In this document: positions 16,344 through 26,500 of the stretch, one piece after another
Position numbering within the stretch: the first letter of the stretch is position 1
Layout: the number at the start of each line of letters is the position of its first letter
Assembly: GCF_042743185.1 (NCBI RefSeq)
Contig: NZ_JBHYMS010000009.1
Coordinates: 62,001 to 126,000, forward strand
Length of the DNA: 64,000 bases
Direction of reading: 5' to 3'
Source: Inquilinus sp042743185
Lineage (GTDB): Bacteria > Pseudomonadota > Alphaproteobacteria > DSM-16000 > Inquilinaceae
Notes under the pieces: model-generated
Told to the model about the DNA's origin: nothing
Database searches by the model: none
The model's input: the letters and a program-made list of their open reading frames with translations, nothing else
Program-made: the position numbers and the translations under genes

Positions 16344-17633
16344 CTACTCCGCGCTGGCGGCCAGGGCCTGGGTCAGGTCGGCGACCAGGTCCTCGACATG
16401 CTCGATGCCGATCGAGACGCGGATGGTGGCGTCGGAGATGCCGATCCGCTCCCGCGTCTCCTTCGGCACGCCGGAATGCACCGTGGTCGCCGGGTGGCAG
16501 ACCAGCGATTCGGTGCCGCCGAGGCTGACCGCGAGCTTGAAGATCCTGAGCGCGTTGAGGAAGCGGAAGGCCTCGGCCTCGCCGCCCTTGATGTCGAAGG
16601 AGAAGGTGGTGCCGGCGCCGGTGCATTGCCGGTCGAGCACCGCCCGTTCCGGGCTGCCCTCGGGCAGCAGCGCCGGGTAGTAGACCCGGGCGACCTGCGG
16701 ATGCTCGGCCAGGAACCGGGTCACGGTCTCGGCGTTGCGGCAGGCCGCGGTCATGCGCAGCGACAGCGTCTCCAGCGACCGAGCGATCATCCAGGCCGAA
16801 TGCGGGTCGAGCTGGGTGCCGATGGCGCCGCGCAGCAGCTTGACCTGCCTGACCTGGTCGCGCCGGCCCAGGACCGCGCCGGCCACCAGGTCGCTGTGGC
16901 CGCCGACGTATTTGGTCAGGGAATAGACCACGATATCGGTGCCGTGCCGGATCGGCTTCTGGAAGATCGGGCCCAGCAGGGTGTTGTCGCAGACCACCAC
17001 CGGGGTGTGGCCCTGCTTCGCCCCGATCTCGTCGGCCACGGCGCGCACCAGCTCGAGATCGACCAGGGTGTTGAGCGGGTTCGACGGCGTCTCGACCAGG
17101 ATCACCGAGACCCGGCCCTTGGCCGTCGCCTCGTCGGCCGCGGCCCGGATCACGGCGCCGTCGACGCCGTCGGCGAAGCCGACCGAGGCGATCTGGAACG
17201 GCGCCAGGGTGCGCGCGATCAGCGTCTCGGTGCCGCCATACAGCGGCTGGCTGTGCAGGATCACGTCGCCCGGCCGGGCGAAGGCCAGCAGCGTGGTCGC
17301 GATCGCCGACATGCCGCTGGAGAAGATGCCCGCCGCCTCGGCGCCCTCGTAGATCGCCAGGCGGTCCTCGACGATCTCGCTGTTGGGGTGGTTGAAGCGG
17401 GTGTAGACCAGCCCGGCGTCGACGCCCGGCTTCGGCTCGCGCCGGCCGGCGGTGTAGTCGAAGAAGTCGCGCCCGTCCTCCGCCGACTTGAAGACGAAGG
17501 TCGAGGTCAGGAACACCGGCTGCTTGACCGCGCCCTCGGACAGGGTCGGGTCGTAGCCGTAGCCGAGCATCAGCGTCTCGGGGTGCAGCTTGTGGTTGCC
17601 GATGCGGTCCTTGCGGTAGCCCGATCCGGCCAT
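16344..17633 (-). CDS. Cystathionine gamma-synthase family PLP enzyme
   Basis: A PLP enzyme of the trans-sulfuration (Cys/Met metabolism) family, 429 aa. The lysine that binds PLP is in VVYSLTKYVGGHSDLVAG and the family stretch VETPSNPLNTLVDL is present. Its N-terminal extension (YGYDPTLSEGAVKQPVFLTSTF) is typical of the cystathionine gamma-synthase/methionine gamma-lyase-like subgroup found in alphaproteobacteria. The exact reaction cannot be chosen from sequence. It follows cydB by 64 nt on the same strand. A second family member, metZ, lies at 27249-28457. Confidence 0.88.
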   Translation of the reverse strand: MAGSGYRKDRIGNHKLHPETLMLGYGYDPTLSEGAVKQPVFLTSTFVFKSAEDGRDFFDYTAGRREPKPGVDAGLVYTRFNHPNSEIVEDRLAIYEGAEAAGIFSSGMSAIATTLLAFARPGDVILHSQPLYGGTETLIARTLAPFQIASVGFADGVDGAVIRAAADEATAKGRVSVILVETPSNPLNTLVDLELVRAVADEIGAKQGHTPVVVCDNTLLGPIFQKPIRHGTDIVVYSLTKYVGGHSDLVAGAVLGRRDQVRQVKLLRGAIGTQLDPHSAWMIARSLETLSLRMTAACRNAETVTRFLAEHPQVARVYYPALLPEGSPERAVLDRQCTGAGTTFSFDIKGGEAEAFRFLNALRIFKLAVSLGGTESLVCHPATTVHSGVPKETRERIGISDATIRVSIGIEHVEDLVADLTQALAASAE

Positions 17634-17697
17634 GGGGAGTCTCCTGGGAAAGTGTTGGCGCGGAGACTACCCCGGATCGCAGTTCCGCAACCATGGC

Positions 17698-18726
17698 TCA
17701 GTGGTCGTAGCCCTCGCCGGCCTTCACCTTGCCGCGGAACACCCAGTAGGCATAGGTGGTGTAGACTAGGATCAGCGGGATCAGGAAGGCGACGCCGATC
17801 AGCAGGAACAGCTGCGACGAGGCCGGCGCGGCGACGTCCCAGATGGTCAGGTCCGGCGGCACCACCTTGGGCCACAGGCTGATCGCCAGGCCGGTGTAGC
17901 CGAGCACGAACAGCGCCATGGTGTAGAGGAACGGCCCGTAATCCGAGCCGCGCTGCAGCGACAGCCACAGCCGCCAGGCGAACAGCACCACCAGGATCGG
18001 CACCGGCGCGAAATACGCGATGTTCGGCCAGGTGAACCAGCGGTCGGCGATCGCCCGGTCCAGGAACGGCACCCAGAGGCTGACCACCGCCATGAAGAAC
18101 AGCACGCCGAGCAGCAGGCGGAGGGTGGCGTCCCGCGCCCAGCCCTGCAGCGGCCCTTCCGTCTTCATCACTAGCCAGGCGGCGCCGAGCAGGCCGTAGC
18201 CGAGCACCAGGGCGATTCCGGTCATCAGGCTGAAGGGCGAGACCCAGTGGAACGCCCCGCCGGTGTAGTGGCCGCCCGAGAGCGGGAAGCCCTGGACGAA
18301 GGTGCCCAGCACCACGCCCTGGAAGAAGGTGGCGAGCAGGCTGCCGCCGGCGAAGGCCACGGTCCACAGCCATTTGCTGGTGTGCGCCTTGAACCGGAAC
18401 TCGAAGGCGACGCCGCGGAAGATCAGCCCCATCACCATGAAGGTGATCGGCAGGTACAGCGCCGGCAGGATGATCGAGAAGGCCACGGGGAACACCGCCA
18501 GGAGGACGACGCCGCCCAGTACCAGCCAGGTCTCGTTGCCGTCCCAGATCGGCGCGACCGAGCTCATCATCAGGTCGCGGTCCTCCTCGGTGCGGGCCCA
18601 GGGGAAGAGGATCCCGACGCCGAGGTCGAACCCGTCCATCAGCACATACATGAACACCCCGGCGGCGGCGATCGCGGCCCAGATCAGGGGCAGGACGGTC
18701 GAGATCGTCCAGACTTCCGGCGTCAT
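17698..18726 (-). CDS. cydB: Cytochrome bd-type quinol oxidase subunit II
   Basis: Membrane subunit of a cytochrome bd oxidase, 342 aa with eight or so hydrophobic segments. The start LPLIWAAIAAAGVFMYVLMDGFDLGVGIL is the CydB signature region, and WDGNETWLVLGG follows. It pairs with CydA, whose stop is only 4 nt upstream. With that short-loop CydA it should form a cyanide-insensitive-type (CIO) oxidase used at low oxygen or under respiratory stress. No small CydX-like ORF is obvious after it. Confidence 0.95.
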   Translation of the reverse strand: MTPEVWTISTVLPLIWAAIAAAGVFMYVLMDGFDLGVGILFPWARTEEDRDLMMSSVAPIWDGNETWLVLGGVVLLAVFPVAFSIILPALYLPITFMVMGLIFRGVAFEFRFKAHTSKWLWTVAFAGGSLLATFFQGVVLGTFVQGFPLSGGHYTGGAFHWVSPFSLMTGIALVLGYGLLGAAWLVMKTEGPLQGWARDATLRLLLGVLFFMAVVSLWVPFLDRAIADRWFTWPNIAYFAPVPILVVLFAWRLWLSLQRGSDYGPFLYTMALFVLGYTGLAISLWPKVVPPDLTIWDVAAPASSQLFLLIGVAFLIPLILVYTTYAYWVFRGKVKAGEGYDH

Positions 18727-18730
18727 GGCT

Positions 18731-20122
18731 TCACTCCCGGGATTCGAAGGAGGCGTCGGGCAGGGAGAACGGCCGCGCCGGAGTCTTGAAGGTCTCCTCG
18801 CGGTCGGATTCGGGGGCTTCCGGCCCGATCCGCACCAGCTTGACGATGTAGTAGACGGCGGAGCCGAGCAGGATGGCGTAGACCAGGACGAACAGGGCCA
18901 GCGACAGCAGCACGCTGCCGCCGCCGACCGGGGACAGCGCGTCGGCGGTGCGCAGGATGCCCTGCACCACCCAGGGCTGGCGGCCGATCTCGGTGGTGAA
19001 CCAGCCGGCGATCACGGCGACGAAGCCGGAGGGCAGCATCGCCACCATGAAGCGCTGGAACCAGCGGCTGTCGTAGAGCCGGCCGGTCGCCCGCAGCCAC
19101 AGGCCGAGCAGGCCGGCGCCGAGCATCAGGAAGCCCAAGCCCACCATGATCCGGAAGGTCCAGAACACGATCGCGACCGGCGGCCGGTCCGCGGCCGGGA
19201 AGTCCTTCAGCCCCTGCACCGTGCCGTCCCAGCTGTGGGTCAGGATCAGCGATCCGAGATGCGGGATCTCGAGCACGAAGTCGTTCTTCTCGCCGCCCTG
19301 GTCGGGCCAGGCGAACAGGATCAGCGGCACGTCCGAGCCGGTCTCCCAATGCGCCTCGATCGCCGCCAGCTTGACCGGCTGGCGCTCGCGCACCTCCAGC
19401 CCCGCCTGGTCGCCGATGAAGATCTGCAGCGGCGCCAGCACCGCGATCAGCCACAGCGCCATCGAGAAGGCCTGGCGCGATTCCAGCACGCTGCGGCCGC
19501 GCAGCAGGTACCAGGCCGAGACGCCGGCGATGACGAAGGCGGTGGTCAGATAGGCCGCCACCACGGTGTGCAGGAAGCGCACCGGGAAGGACGGGTTGAA
19601 CACGATCGCCAGCCAGTCGGCCGGGACCAGGGCGCCGTCCACCACCTCGAACCCCGCCGGAGTGTGCAGGAAGGAGTTGGCCGACAGGATCCAGAAGGCG
19701 GAGATGGCGGTGCCGACCGCCACCGCGGCGGTGGCGCCGAAATGGACGATGCGCGGGACCTTGTCCCAGCCGAACAGCATGATGCCGAGGAAGCCGGCCT
19801 CGAGGAAGAAGGCGGTCACCACCTCGTAGCCCAGCAGCGGCCCGAGGATGCTGCCCCCGGCCCGGGTCAGGCCGGCCCAGTTCGTGCCGAACTGGTAGGT
19901 CATGACGATGCCGGTGACGACGCCGACGCCGAAGGAGACCGCGAAGATCTTGATCCAGAACTTGTAGAGCGTCCGGTATTCCGCCCGTCCCGTCCTCAGA
20001 TACAGCCCTTCCAGCACCGCCAGCCAGCTGGCGATGCCGATGGTGAAGGCCGGGAACAGGAAGTGGAACGAGACGACGAAGGCGAATTGGAACCGGGAGA
20101 GGAGGACCGGATCGAGATCCAT
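18731..20122 (-). CDS. cydA: Cytochrome bd-type quinol oxidase subunit I (CIO-like)
   Basis: Quinol-oxidising, haem-binding subunit, 463 aa. A conserved His follows RFQFAFVVSFH near residue 20. A second His-containing helix (FLHTVVAAYLTTAFV), a Met ligand helix (FRIMVGLGFLM) and the family motif GRQPWVVQG are present. The protein is shorter than E. coli CydA in the quinol loop, as in Pseudomonas CioA. The ATG at 20122 has a good AGGAGA site 7 nt upstream; the open frame extends to 20209 but without family similarity. Confidence 0.94.
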   Translation of the reverse strand: MDLDPVLLSRFQFAFVVSFHFLFPAFTIGIASWLAVLEGLYLRTGRAEYRTLYKFWIKIFAVSFGVGVVTGIVMTYQFGTNWAGLTRAGGSILGPLLGYEVVTAFFLEAGFLGIMLFGWDKVPRIVHFGATAAVAVGTAISAFWILSANSFLHTPAGFEVVDGALVPADWLAIVFNPSFPVRFLHTVVAAYLTTAFVIAGVSAWYLLRGRSVLESRQAFSMALWLIAVLAPLQIFIGDQAGLEVRERQPVKLAAIEAHWETGSDVPLILFAWPDQGGEKNDFVLEIPHLGSLILTHSWDGTVQGLKDFPAADRPPVAIVFWTFRIMVGLGFLMLGAGLLGLWLRATGRLYDSRWFQRFMVAMLPSGFVAVIAGWFTTEIGRQPWVVQGILRTADALSPVGGGSVLLSLALFVLVYAILLGSAVYYIVKLVRIGPEAPESDREETFKTPARPFSLPDASFESRE

Positions 20123-20322
20123 GACAATTCTCCTTCGGCGACCGACTGGCTCCGGTCGCCTTATTTCTTGGCTCGGAAAGAATATGCCACGATTCCACCG
20201 ATCGCCCACGAACTTCCCGACGTGCTATAAGGCCCCAGCCGGGCGACGCGTCGCAGCGCAGCGAAGCGGCTGGCCGTGCTAGGGCTGTTCCTTCCCCCGG
20301 GACGGAGGGCTATGCTCGCGCC

Positions 20323-21117
20323 ATGAGCTTCACCGACGCCCAGATCAAGCGCTATGCGCGCCACATCCTGCTGCCCGAGGTCGGCGGCAAGGGTCAGGAG
20401 AAGCTGCTGGCCGCCCGGGTGCTGGTGATCGGCGCCGGCGGCCTCGGCTCGCCCCTGCTGCTCTATCTCGCCGCCGCCGGCATCGGCACGATCGGCATCT
20501 GCGACGACGACCTGGTCGAGCTGTCCAACCTGCAGCGCCAGGTGGTGCACGACACCACCACGCTGGGCCAGCTGAAGGTCGACAGCGCCATCGCCCGGCT
20601 GCGGACGCTGAACCCGGAGGTCAGGGTCGAGCGCTTCGCCGACCGGCTGACCGCGGCGACGGCGCTGGAGCGGGTCGCCGCCTTCGACATCACGGTCGAC
20701 GGCAGCGACAACTTCGCCACCCGCTACCTGCTGAACGACGCCTGCTTCCTGGCGCAACGGCCGCTGGTCTCGGCCGCGATGCTGCGCTTCGAGGCGCAGC
20801 TGTCGACCTTCAAGGCGCATCTCGGCGCGCCGCACCCCTGCTATCGCTGCCTGTTCCCGGCGCCGCCCGACCCGGGCACGGTGCCCAGCTGCTCCGAGGC
20901 CGGGGTGTTCGGCGCCCTGCCGGGCGTGCTGGGGTCGATGCAGGCGATCGAGACGATCAAGGAGATCCTGGGCATCGGCGAGGGCCTGTCCGGCCGCCTG
21001 CTGCTGTACGACGCGCTGGAGGCGCGGCTGCGCGAGATCGCCCTGCCGCGCGACCCGGACTGCCCGGTCTGCGGCGACCATCCGACGCTGACCGACCTGT
21101 CGCATCACCATGGCTGA
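20323..21117 (+). CDS. moeB: Molybdopterin-synthase adenylyltransferase / ThiF-like E1 protein
   Basis: Adenylates the C-terminal glycine of a ubiquitin-like sulfur carrier (MoaD or ThiS). The sequence is 264 aa with the nucleotide loop VIGAGGLGSPLLLYLA, the DNLQRQ-type segment ELSNLQRQV and two zinc-binding CxxC pairs (CYRC and CPVC). The conserved Cys in PSCSEAGVFG is also seen. MoeB and ThiF cannot be separated with certainty from sequence; no moaD or thiS is adjacent. It overlaps the following DsrE gene by 8 bases. Confidence 0.88.
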   Translation: MSFTDAQIKRYARHILLPEVGGKGQEKLLAARVLVIGAGGLGSPLLLYLAAAGIGTIGICDDDLVELSNLQRQVVHDTTTLGQLKVDSAIARLRTLNPEVRVERFADRLTAATALERVAAFDITVDGSDNFATRYLLNDACFLAQRPLVSAAMLRFEAQLSTFKAHLGAPHPCYRCLFPAPPDPGTVPSCSEAGVFGALPGVLGSMQAIETIKEILGIGEGLSGRLLLYDALEARLREIALPRDPDCPVCGDHPTLTDLSHHHG

Positions 21118-21511
21118 CGCGGGCATCGGCGCGCTGTCGATCGTGGTGTTCGACGGCCGCTTCGACCGGGTGCACTACGCCCTGGTCCTGGCCAGCGCCG
21201 CCGCCGCGACCAACCGCCCGGCGACGCTGTTCTTCACCGGCCGGGCGCTGCGGGCCCTGCTGCCCGAGGGCTGGCGCCGGCTGGACGGCGACGCCGAGGC
21301 GCAGGAGGCGGAGCTCGCCGCCCGGCGGGTGGCGACCTTCGCCGAACTCATGGACGCCTGCCGGGCGCTGGGCGTCCGCTTCATCGCCTGCGAGATGGGG
21401 CTGCGCGCGTTCGGCCTCGCCGCCGTCGACCTGGCGGTGCCGGCCGAGATCGCCGGCGTCGTCACCCTGCTGGCCGAATCGCCGCGCGACGGCCAGCTGC
21501 TGTTCATCTGA
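21110..21511 (+). CDS. DsrE/DsrF-like family protein
   Basis: A 133-aa protein of the DsrE-like fold, with an N-terminal beta strand (LSIVVFDGRFDRVHYALVLASAAAA) and an ACRALGVRFIACEMGLRAFGL segment. The latter holds a cysteine where sulfur-relay members carry their active Cys. It overlaps moeB, which hints at a shared role in persulfide or sulfur-carrier chemistry, though the family also includes peroxiredoxin-like and uncharacterised members. Confidence 0.8.
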   Translation: MADAGIGALSIVVFDGRFDRVHYALVLASAAAATNRPATLFFTGRALRALLPEGWRRLDGDAEAQEAELAARRVATFAELMDACRALGVRFIACEMGLRAFGLAAVDLAVPAEIAGVVTLLAESPRDGQLLFI

Positions 21512-21537
21512 CCCGGCCCGGCCGAGAGATCGGTCTC

Positions 21538-22170
21538 TCAGGACACCGGCACGCGGAACATGAAGGACGGTGCCGAGGTCAGCCGGTCGCTGCGGCTGCC
21601 GGACGGGCCGTTGGTCGAGAGCTCCACCGACCGGGAGTCGCCGGTGAGCGGCCCGGCGAAGACGAAGTTGGCGGCCGCCCGGGATCGCGGCGCCACCTGC
21701 ACCTCCGGATTGCCGGCCGGCGGCACGAAGGGATGGCTGCGGCCCCTGTCGTCCACCAGCACCAGGCCGCCGGCGCGATTGAGCGATACGGGCCGGTCGG
21801 ACAGGTTGGTGATGCTGGCGGAGACGATGACGCTGTCGGCCCGGTAGGTGATGCCGGTCAGCATCATCGAAACGCCGCTCGGGTGCGCCTGCTGCTGCTC
21901 GAGCGCGACGGTGCGGCCGGCGTCCTGGCCGCCCGGTGCGGCCGGAACCGCAGCGGATACCCCGGGCGCCGCCGGCGCGGGGGGCGCCGGCGCCATCACC
22001 GGCCGTTCCGGCCGCGACGGCACGCCCGGCTTGACCAACGGCTGGGACGGGGTGGGGCTCGACGGGGCCCGGCCGGGCGGCGGCTGCAACGGGTCCAACG
22101 GGACCTGGGCCCGGGCCGCCGTCGCGGCCGCCATCACGGCAAGCGCGATCAAAATCGGCCGAAATTTCAT
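21538..22170 (-). CDS. Secreted proline-rich protein of unknown function
   Basis: A 210-aa protein with a signal peptide (LIALAVMAAATAARAQ). A proline/alanine-rich stretch of about 70 residues follows, then a C-terminal beta-rich domain (residues ~105-205) containing VIVSASITNLSDRPVSLNRAGGLVL-like strands, reminiscent of DUF4352-type immunoglobulin-like folds. I chose the ATG at 22170, which has GGGAGG upstream, over one at 22188. It is divergent from the RND adaptor gene. I do not recognise a specific family. Confidence 0.75.
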   Translation of the reverse strand: MKFRPILIALAVMAAATAARAQVPLDPLQPPPGRAPSSPTPSQPLVKPGVPSRPERPVMAPAPPAPAAPGVSAAVPAAPGGQDAGRTVALEQQQAHPSGVSMMLTGITYRADSVIVSASITNLSDRPVSLNRAGGLVLVDDRGRSHPFVPPAGNPEVQVAPRSRAAANFVFAGPLTGDSRSVELSTNGPSGSRSDRLTSAPSFMFRVPVS

Positions 22171-22352
22171 CAAAATCCTCCCGACCACGTTGCTTGTTCA
22201 ACCCGCGGTCCGGCCCGCTGTTCCCGCCCGGAAGCGCCGCGAAGTCGCTTTGCGCATCTCAAAAGAATGATACCGTGAAGGAGATTCGGCGCGAGCCGCG
22301 CGGAAGACTGCACAGATGCCCCTTGATCAGAGCCGAAGGAGACAGGCCAATC

Positions 22353-23528
22353 ATGTCGGGATCCTGGACAGCCTGGCGGCGCCGTGCGCCGGCCGCCTTC
22401 GGCCTCCTCCTTCTCGCCGGCTGCAACGAAGCCTCGGACCAGCAGGCCCAGGCGCCGCAGATGCCGCCCCCGGCCGTCGGCGTCGTCACCGCCGCCAAGC
22501 GGCCGGTGGCCGAGGGCGTCACCTTCGTCGGCCGGGTCCAGGCGGTGAACAAGGTCGACCTGGTGGCCCGGGTCGAAGGCTTCCTGCAGCAGCGCAACTA
22601 CACCGAGGGCCAGGAGGTGAAGGCCGGCGACCCGCTGTTCGTGCTGGAGAAGGACACCTACCAGGCGGCGGTCGACCAGGCCCAGGCCAACCTCGCCAGC
22701 GCCCAGGCCACCGCCGACAACGCCAAGCTGCAGACCGACCGGGCCCGCGAGCTGATCAAGAACCAGAACGTCGCCCAGTCCACGCTGGACGACCGGATCG
22801 CGGCGGAGAAGTCGGCGGTGGCGTCGGTGCAGCAGTACCAGGCGGCGCTGGAGCAGGCGCAGATCAATCTCGGCTACACCGAGATCAAGGCGCCGTTCGA
22901 CGGCCGCGTCGGCATCTCCACCTTCAGCGTCGGCGCGCTGGTCGGGCCCTCGAGCGGCGCGCTGGCGACCATCGTCAGCCAGGACCCGATCTACGTCGTG
23001 TTCCCGGTCAGCGACCGCTTCATCCTGGACGTGCAGCAGCAGACCGGCGCCGGCAGGGTCGAGCCGCAGGATGTGGTGGTGCGCCTGACCCTGGCCAACG
23101 GCTCGCAATATCCGCAGACCGGCAAGATCGACTTCACCGACGTCAAGGTCGACCAGAACACCGACACGCTGACGGTGCGGGCGCAGTTCCCGAACCCGGA
23201 CCGCACCCTGACCGACGGGCAGTACGCCCGGGTGACGGCGGAGCGGAAGAACCCGGTCGAGGCGCTGGTGATCCCGCAGCGCGCGATCCTGACCGACCAG
23301 ACCGGCAGCTACGTGCTGGTGGTCGGCGACGGCAACAGGGCGGCGGCCAAGCACATCACCACCGGCGCCAACCAGGGCGCCGACGTGGTGGTGCAGCAGG
23401 GGCTGAACGACGGCGACGCGGTCATCGTCGACGGCATCCAGAAGGTGCGCCCCGGGCAGGAGGTGAACCCCGCCCCGGTGGCGCCCGAAGCGACGCCCGG
23501 CCAGCCGGCCAAGCCGGCGGGGAACTGA
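22353..23528 (+). CDS. RND efflux periplasmic adaptor (membrane fusion protein)
   Basis: A 391-aa adaptor that links an RND pump to an outer-membrane channel. It has a lipoprotein-type leader (FGLLLLAGC), then the barrel-sandwich, coiled-coil hairpin (QAQANLASAQATADNAKLQ) and beta-barrel domains of MexA/AcrA. The ATG at 22353 was chosen because the leader starts there; the frame runs back to 22194. It ends 4 nt before the pump gene. No TetR regulator and no TolC-like gene is adjacent. Confidence 0.93.
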   Translation: MSGSWTAWRRRAPAAFGLLLLAGCNEASDQQAQAPQMPPPAVGVVTAAKRPVAEGVTFVGRVQAVNKVDLVARVEGFLQQRNYTEGQEVKAGDPLFVLEKDTYQAAVDQAQANLASAQATADNAKLQTDRARELIKNQNVAQSTLDDRIAAEKSAVASVQQYQAALEQAQINLGYTEIKAPFDGRVGISTFSVGALVGPSSGALATIVSQDPIYVVFPVSDRFILDVQQQTGAGRVEPQDVVVRLTLANGSQYPQTGKIDFTDVKVDQNTDTLTVRAQFPNPDRTLTDGQYARVTAERKNPVEALVIPQRAILTDQTGSYVLVVGDGNRAAAKHITTGANQGADVVVQQGLNDGDAVIVDGIQKVRPGQEVNPAPVAPEATPGQPAKPAGN

Positions 23529-23532
23529 CCCG

Positions 23533-26500
23533 ATGCTGTCCTCGATCTTCGTCGATCGCCCGCGCTTCGCGATCGTCATCGCGATCGTCATCACCCTGGC
23601 CGGGCTGATCGCGATCCGCAGCATCCCGATCGCCCAGTTCCCCGACATCGTGCCGCCGCAGGTCTCGGTCAGCGGCGCCTATCCCGGCGCCAACGCCGCG
23701 ACCGTGGAATCGACGGTGGCACAGCCGATCGAGGCCCAGGTCAACGGCGTCGACAACATGCTGTACATGTCGTCGACCAGCGGCAGCGACGGCTCCTACT
23801 CCCTGACCGTCAGCTTCGCCGTCGGCACCGACCCGGACATCAACACCGTCAACGTCCAGAACCGCGTGGCGCTGGCCGAGCCGAAGCTGCCGAGCGAGGT
23901 GACGGCCCAGGGCCTGACGGTGAAGAAGCAGTCCTCGGCGATCCTGCAGCTCGTCACCCTCTATTCGCCGGACAAGAGCCAGGACACGCTGTTCCTGAAC
24001 AACTACGCGATCATCAACGTGCTGGATGCGCTGGGCCGCGTACCCGGCGTCGGCCAGGCCTCGCTGTTCGGCAGCGAGAACTACGCGATGCGGATCTGGT
24101 ACAGCACCGATCAGCTGACCAGCTTCGGCCTGACCCCGAACGACATCGTCACCGCGGTGCAGAGCCAGAACGTGCAGGCCGCGGTCGGCCGCCTGGGCGC
24201 CCAGCCGATGCCGGACGACCAGCAGATCCAGGTGACGCTGCAGACGCTGGGCCGGCTGACCGACGTCAAGCAGTTCGAGAACATCATCCTGCGCGCCAAC
24301 CCGGACGGGTCGGTGGTGCGGCTGAAGGACGTGGCGCGGCTGGAGCTGAACGCCCAGTCCTACGACACCACCGGCCGGCTGAACGGCGCCCCGGCCGCGG
24401 TGATCGGCATCTTCCAGTCGCCCGGCTCGAACGCCGTCGCCGCCGCCGCCGGCGTGCGGGCGGAGATGGAGAAGCTGAAGGCGCGCTTCCCGGCCGGGGT
24501 CGACTACAAGATCACCTACGACACCACGGTCTTCGTCAGCGAGACCATCAGCGAGGTGATCAAGACCCTGCTCGAGGCCTTCGTGCTGGTCGCGATCGTG
24601 GTGTTCGTCTTCCTCGGCAACCTGCGCGCCACGCTGATCCCGATCATCGCCGTGCCGGTGTCGCTGGTCGGCACCTTCGCCGTGCTGCTGGTCTTCGGCT
24701 TCTCCGCCAACACCATCTCGATGTTCGCCATGATCCTGGCGATCGGCATCGTCGTCGACGACGCCATCGTCGTGGTCGAGAACGTCGAGCGGGTGATGGC
24801 CGAGACCGGGCTGCCGGCCAAGGAGGCGACCAAGCAGGCGATGCGCGAGATCACGGCGCCGATCATCGCCATCACCCTGGTGCTGCTGTCGGTGTTCGTG
24901 CCGGTCGGCTTCATTCCCGGCATCACCGGCGCGCTCTATTCGCAGTTCGCCGTCACCGTCTCGGTGGCGATGCTGATCTCGGCGCTGAACGCCCTGACGC
25001 TGAGCCCGGCGCTGTGCGGGGTGTTCCTGAAGCAGCACCAGCACGGCCACCGCCCCGGCCTGTACGGACGGATCATGGGCCGCGTCTCCGGCGGCATCGA
25101 CAAGGTGCGCGACGGCTATGCCTGGGTGGTGGCCCGGCTGGTCCGGGTCGCGCTGCTGTCGATCGCACTGGTCGCCGCTTTCGGCGGGCTGGCCTGGCTG
25201 CTCAATTCCGCCACCCCGACCGGCTTCCTGCCCGACGAGGACCAGGGGCTGTTCTTCGTCGAGATGAAGCTGCCGGCGGCGGCCGCCGTCGGCCGCACCA
25301 CCCAGGTGGTCGAGCAGGTCGAGGGGCTGGTGCGCGACATCCCCGGCGTCGCCGACATCACCGGCGTGGTCGGCCGCAGCTTCATCGACGGGCTGGCCGA
25401 GCCGAACGCCGCCTTCCTTGTGGTGGCGCTGAAGCCGTTCGACGAGCGGGTCAGGGAAGGGATCACCGTGTTCGACGTGATCCGCCAGGTGGCGATCCGC
25501 ACCGCCGGCGTCCGCGACGCGCTGGTCATCCCCCTGAACCTGCCGCCGATCATCGGCCTCGGCACCGCCGGGGGCTTCCAGTATCAGCTCGAGGATTTCG
25601 AGGGCAAAAGCCCGAACGAGCTGGCGGCGGTGGCGCAGGGGCTGGTGGTCGCCGCCAACCAGACGCCGGGCCTGACCCAGGTCTTCACCTCCTTCAACGC
25701 CAACACGCCGCAGATCTTCCTGAACCTGGACCGCGAGAAGGCGCAGACGCTGGGCGTCGCCGTCAGCAGCATCTTCAATGCGCTGCAGGCGACGCTGGGC
25801 GGCTTCTACATCAACGACTTCAACCTGTTCGGCCGCACTTGGCAGGTGATCGCCCAGGGCGAGGCCAACGACCGCCGCACGGTCGACGACATCTACCGGA
25901 TCTATGTCCGCTCCGCCTCCGGCCAGATGGTGCCGATGCGGTCGCTGGTCGACGCCGAGCAGCAGCTGGGGCCGCTGTTCATCACCCGCTACAACAACTA
26001 CCGCTCGGTCAGCATCCTCGGCAGCGCCGCGCCGGGGGTCAGCTCGGGCCAGTCGCTGGCGGCGATGACGCAGGCGTCGAACGCCACCCTGCCGCCCGGC
26101 TACGGCTTCGAATGGACCGGCACCGCGCTGCAGGAGCTGCAGGCCGCCGGCCAGACCGGCTTCATCCTCGGCCTCGCGGTGCTGTTCGCCTATCTGTTCC
26201 TGGTGGCGCTGTACGAGAGCTGGTCGATCCCGGTCGGCGTGCTGCTGTCGGTCACGGTCGGCATCGTCGGCGGCCTGGCGGCGCTGTGGATCGCCGGCCT
26301 GTCGAACGACGTCTACGCCCAGATCGGCATCGTCGTGCTGATCGCCCTGGCCAGCAAGAACGGCATCCTGATCGTCGAGTTCGCCAAGGCCAAGCGCGAG
26401 GAGGGGTCGTCGATCGCCGACGCCGCGATCGAGGGCGCCCGGCTGCGCTTCCGGCCGGTGATGATGACCAGCTTCGCCTTCATCCTGGGCTTGGTGCCGC

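Noticed and set aside
16344..17700. A second SAM riboswitch in front of the cystathionine-synthase-family gene
   Set aside because: The leader (17634-17697) lacks the CTTGC, CCACGTTAA and GCTAAA blocks seen before metZ.
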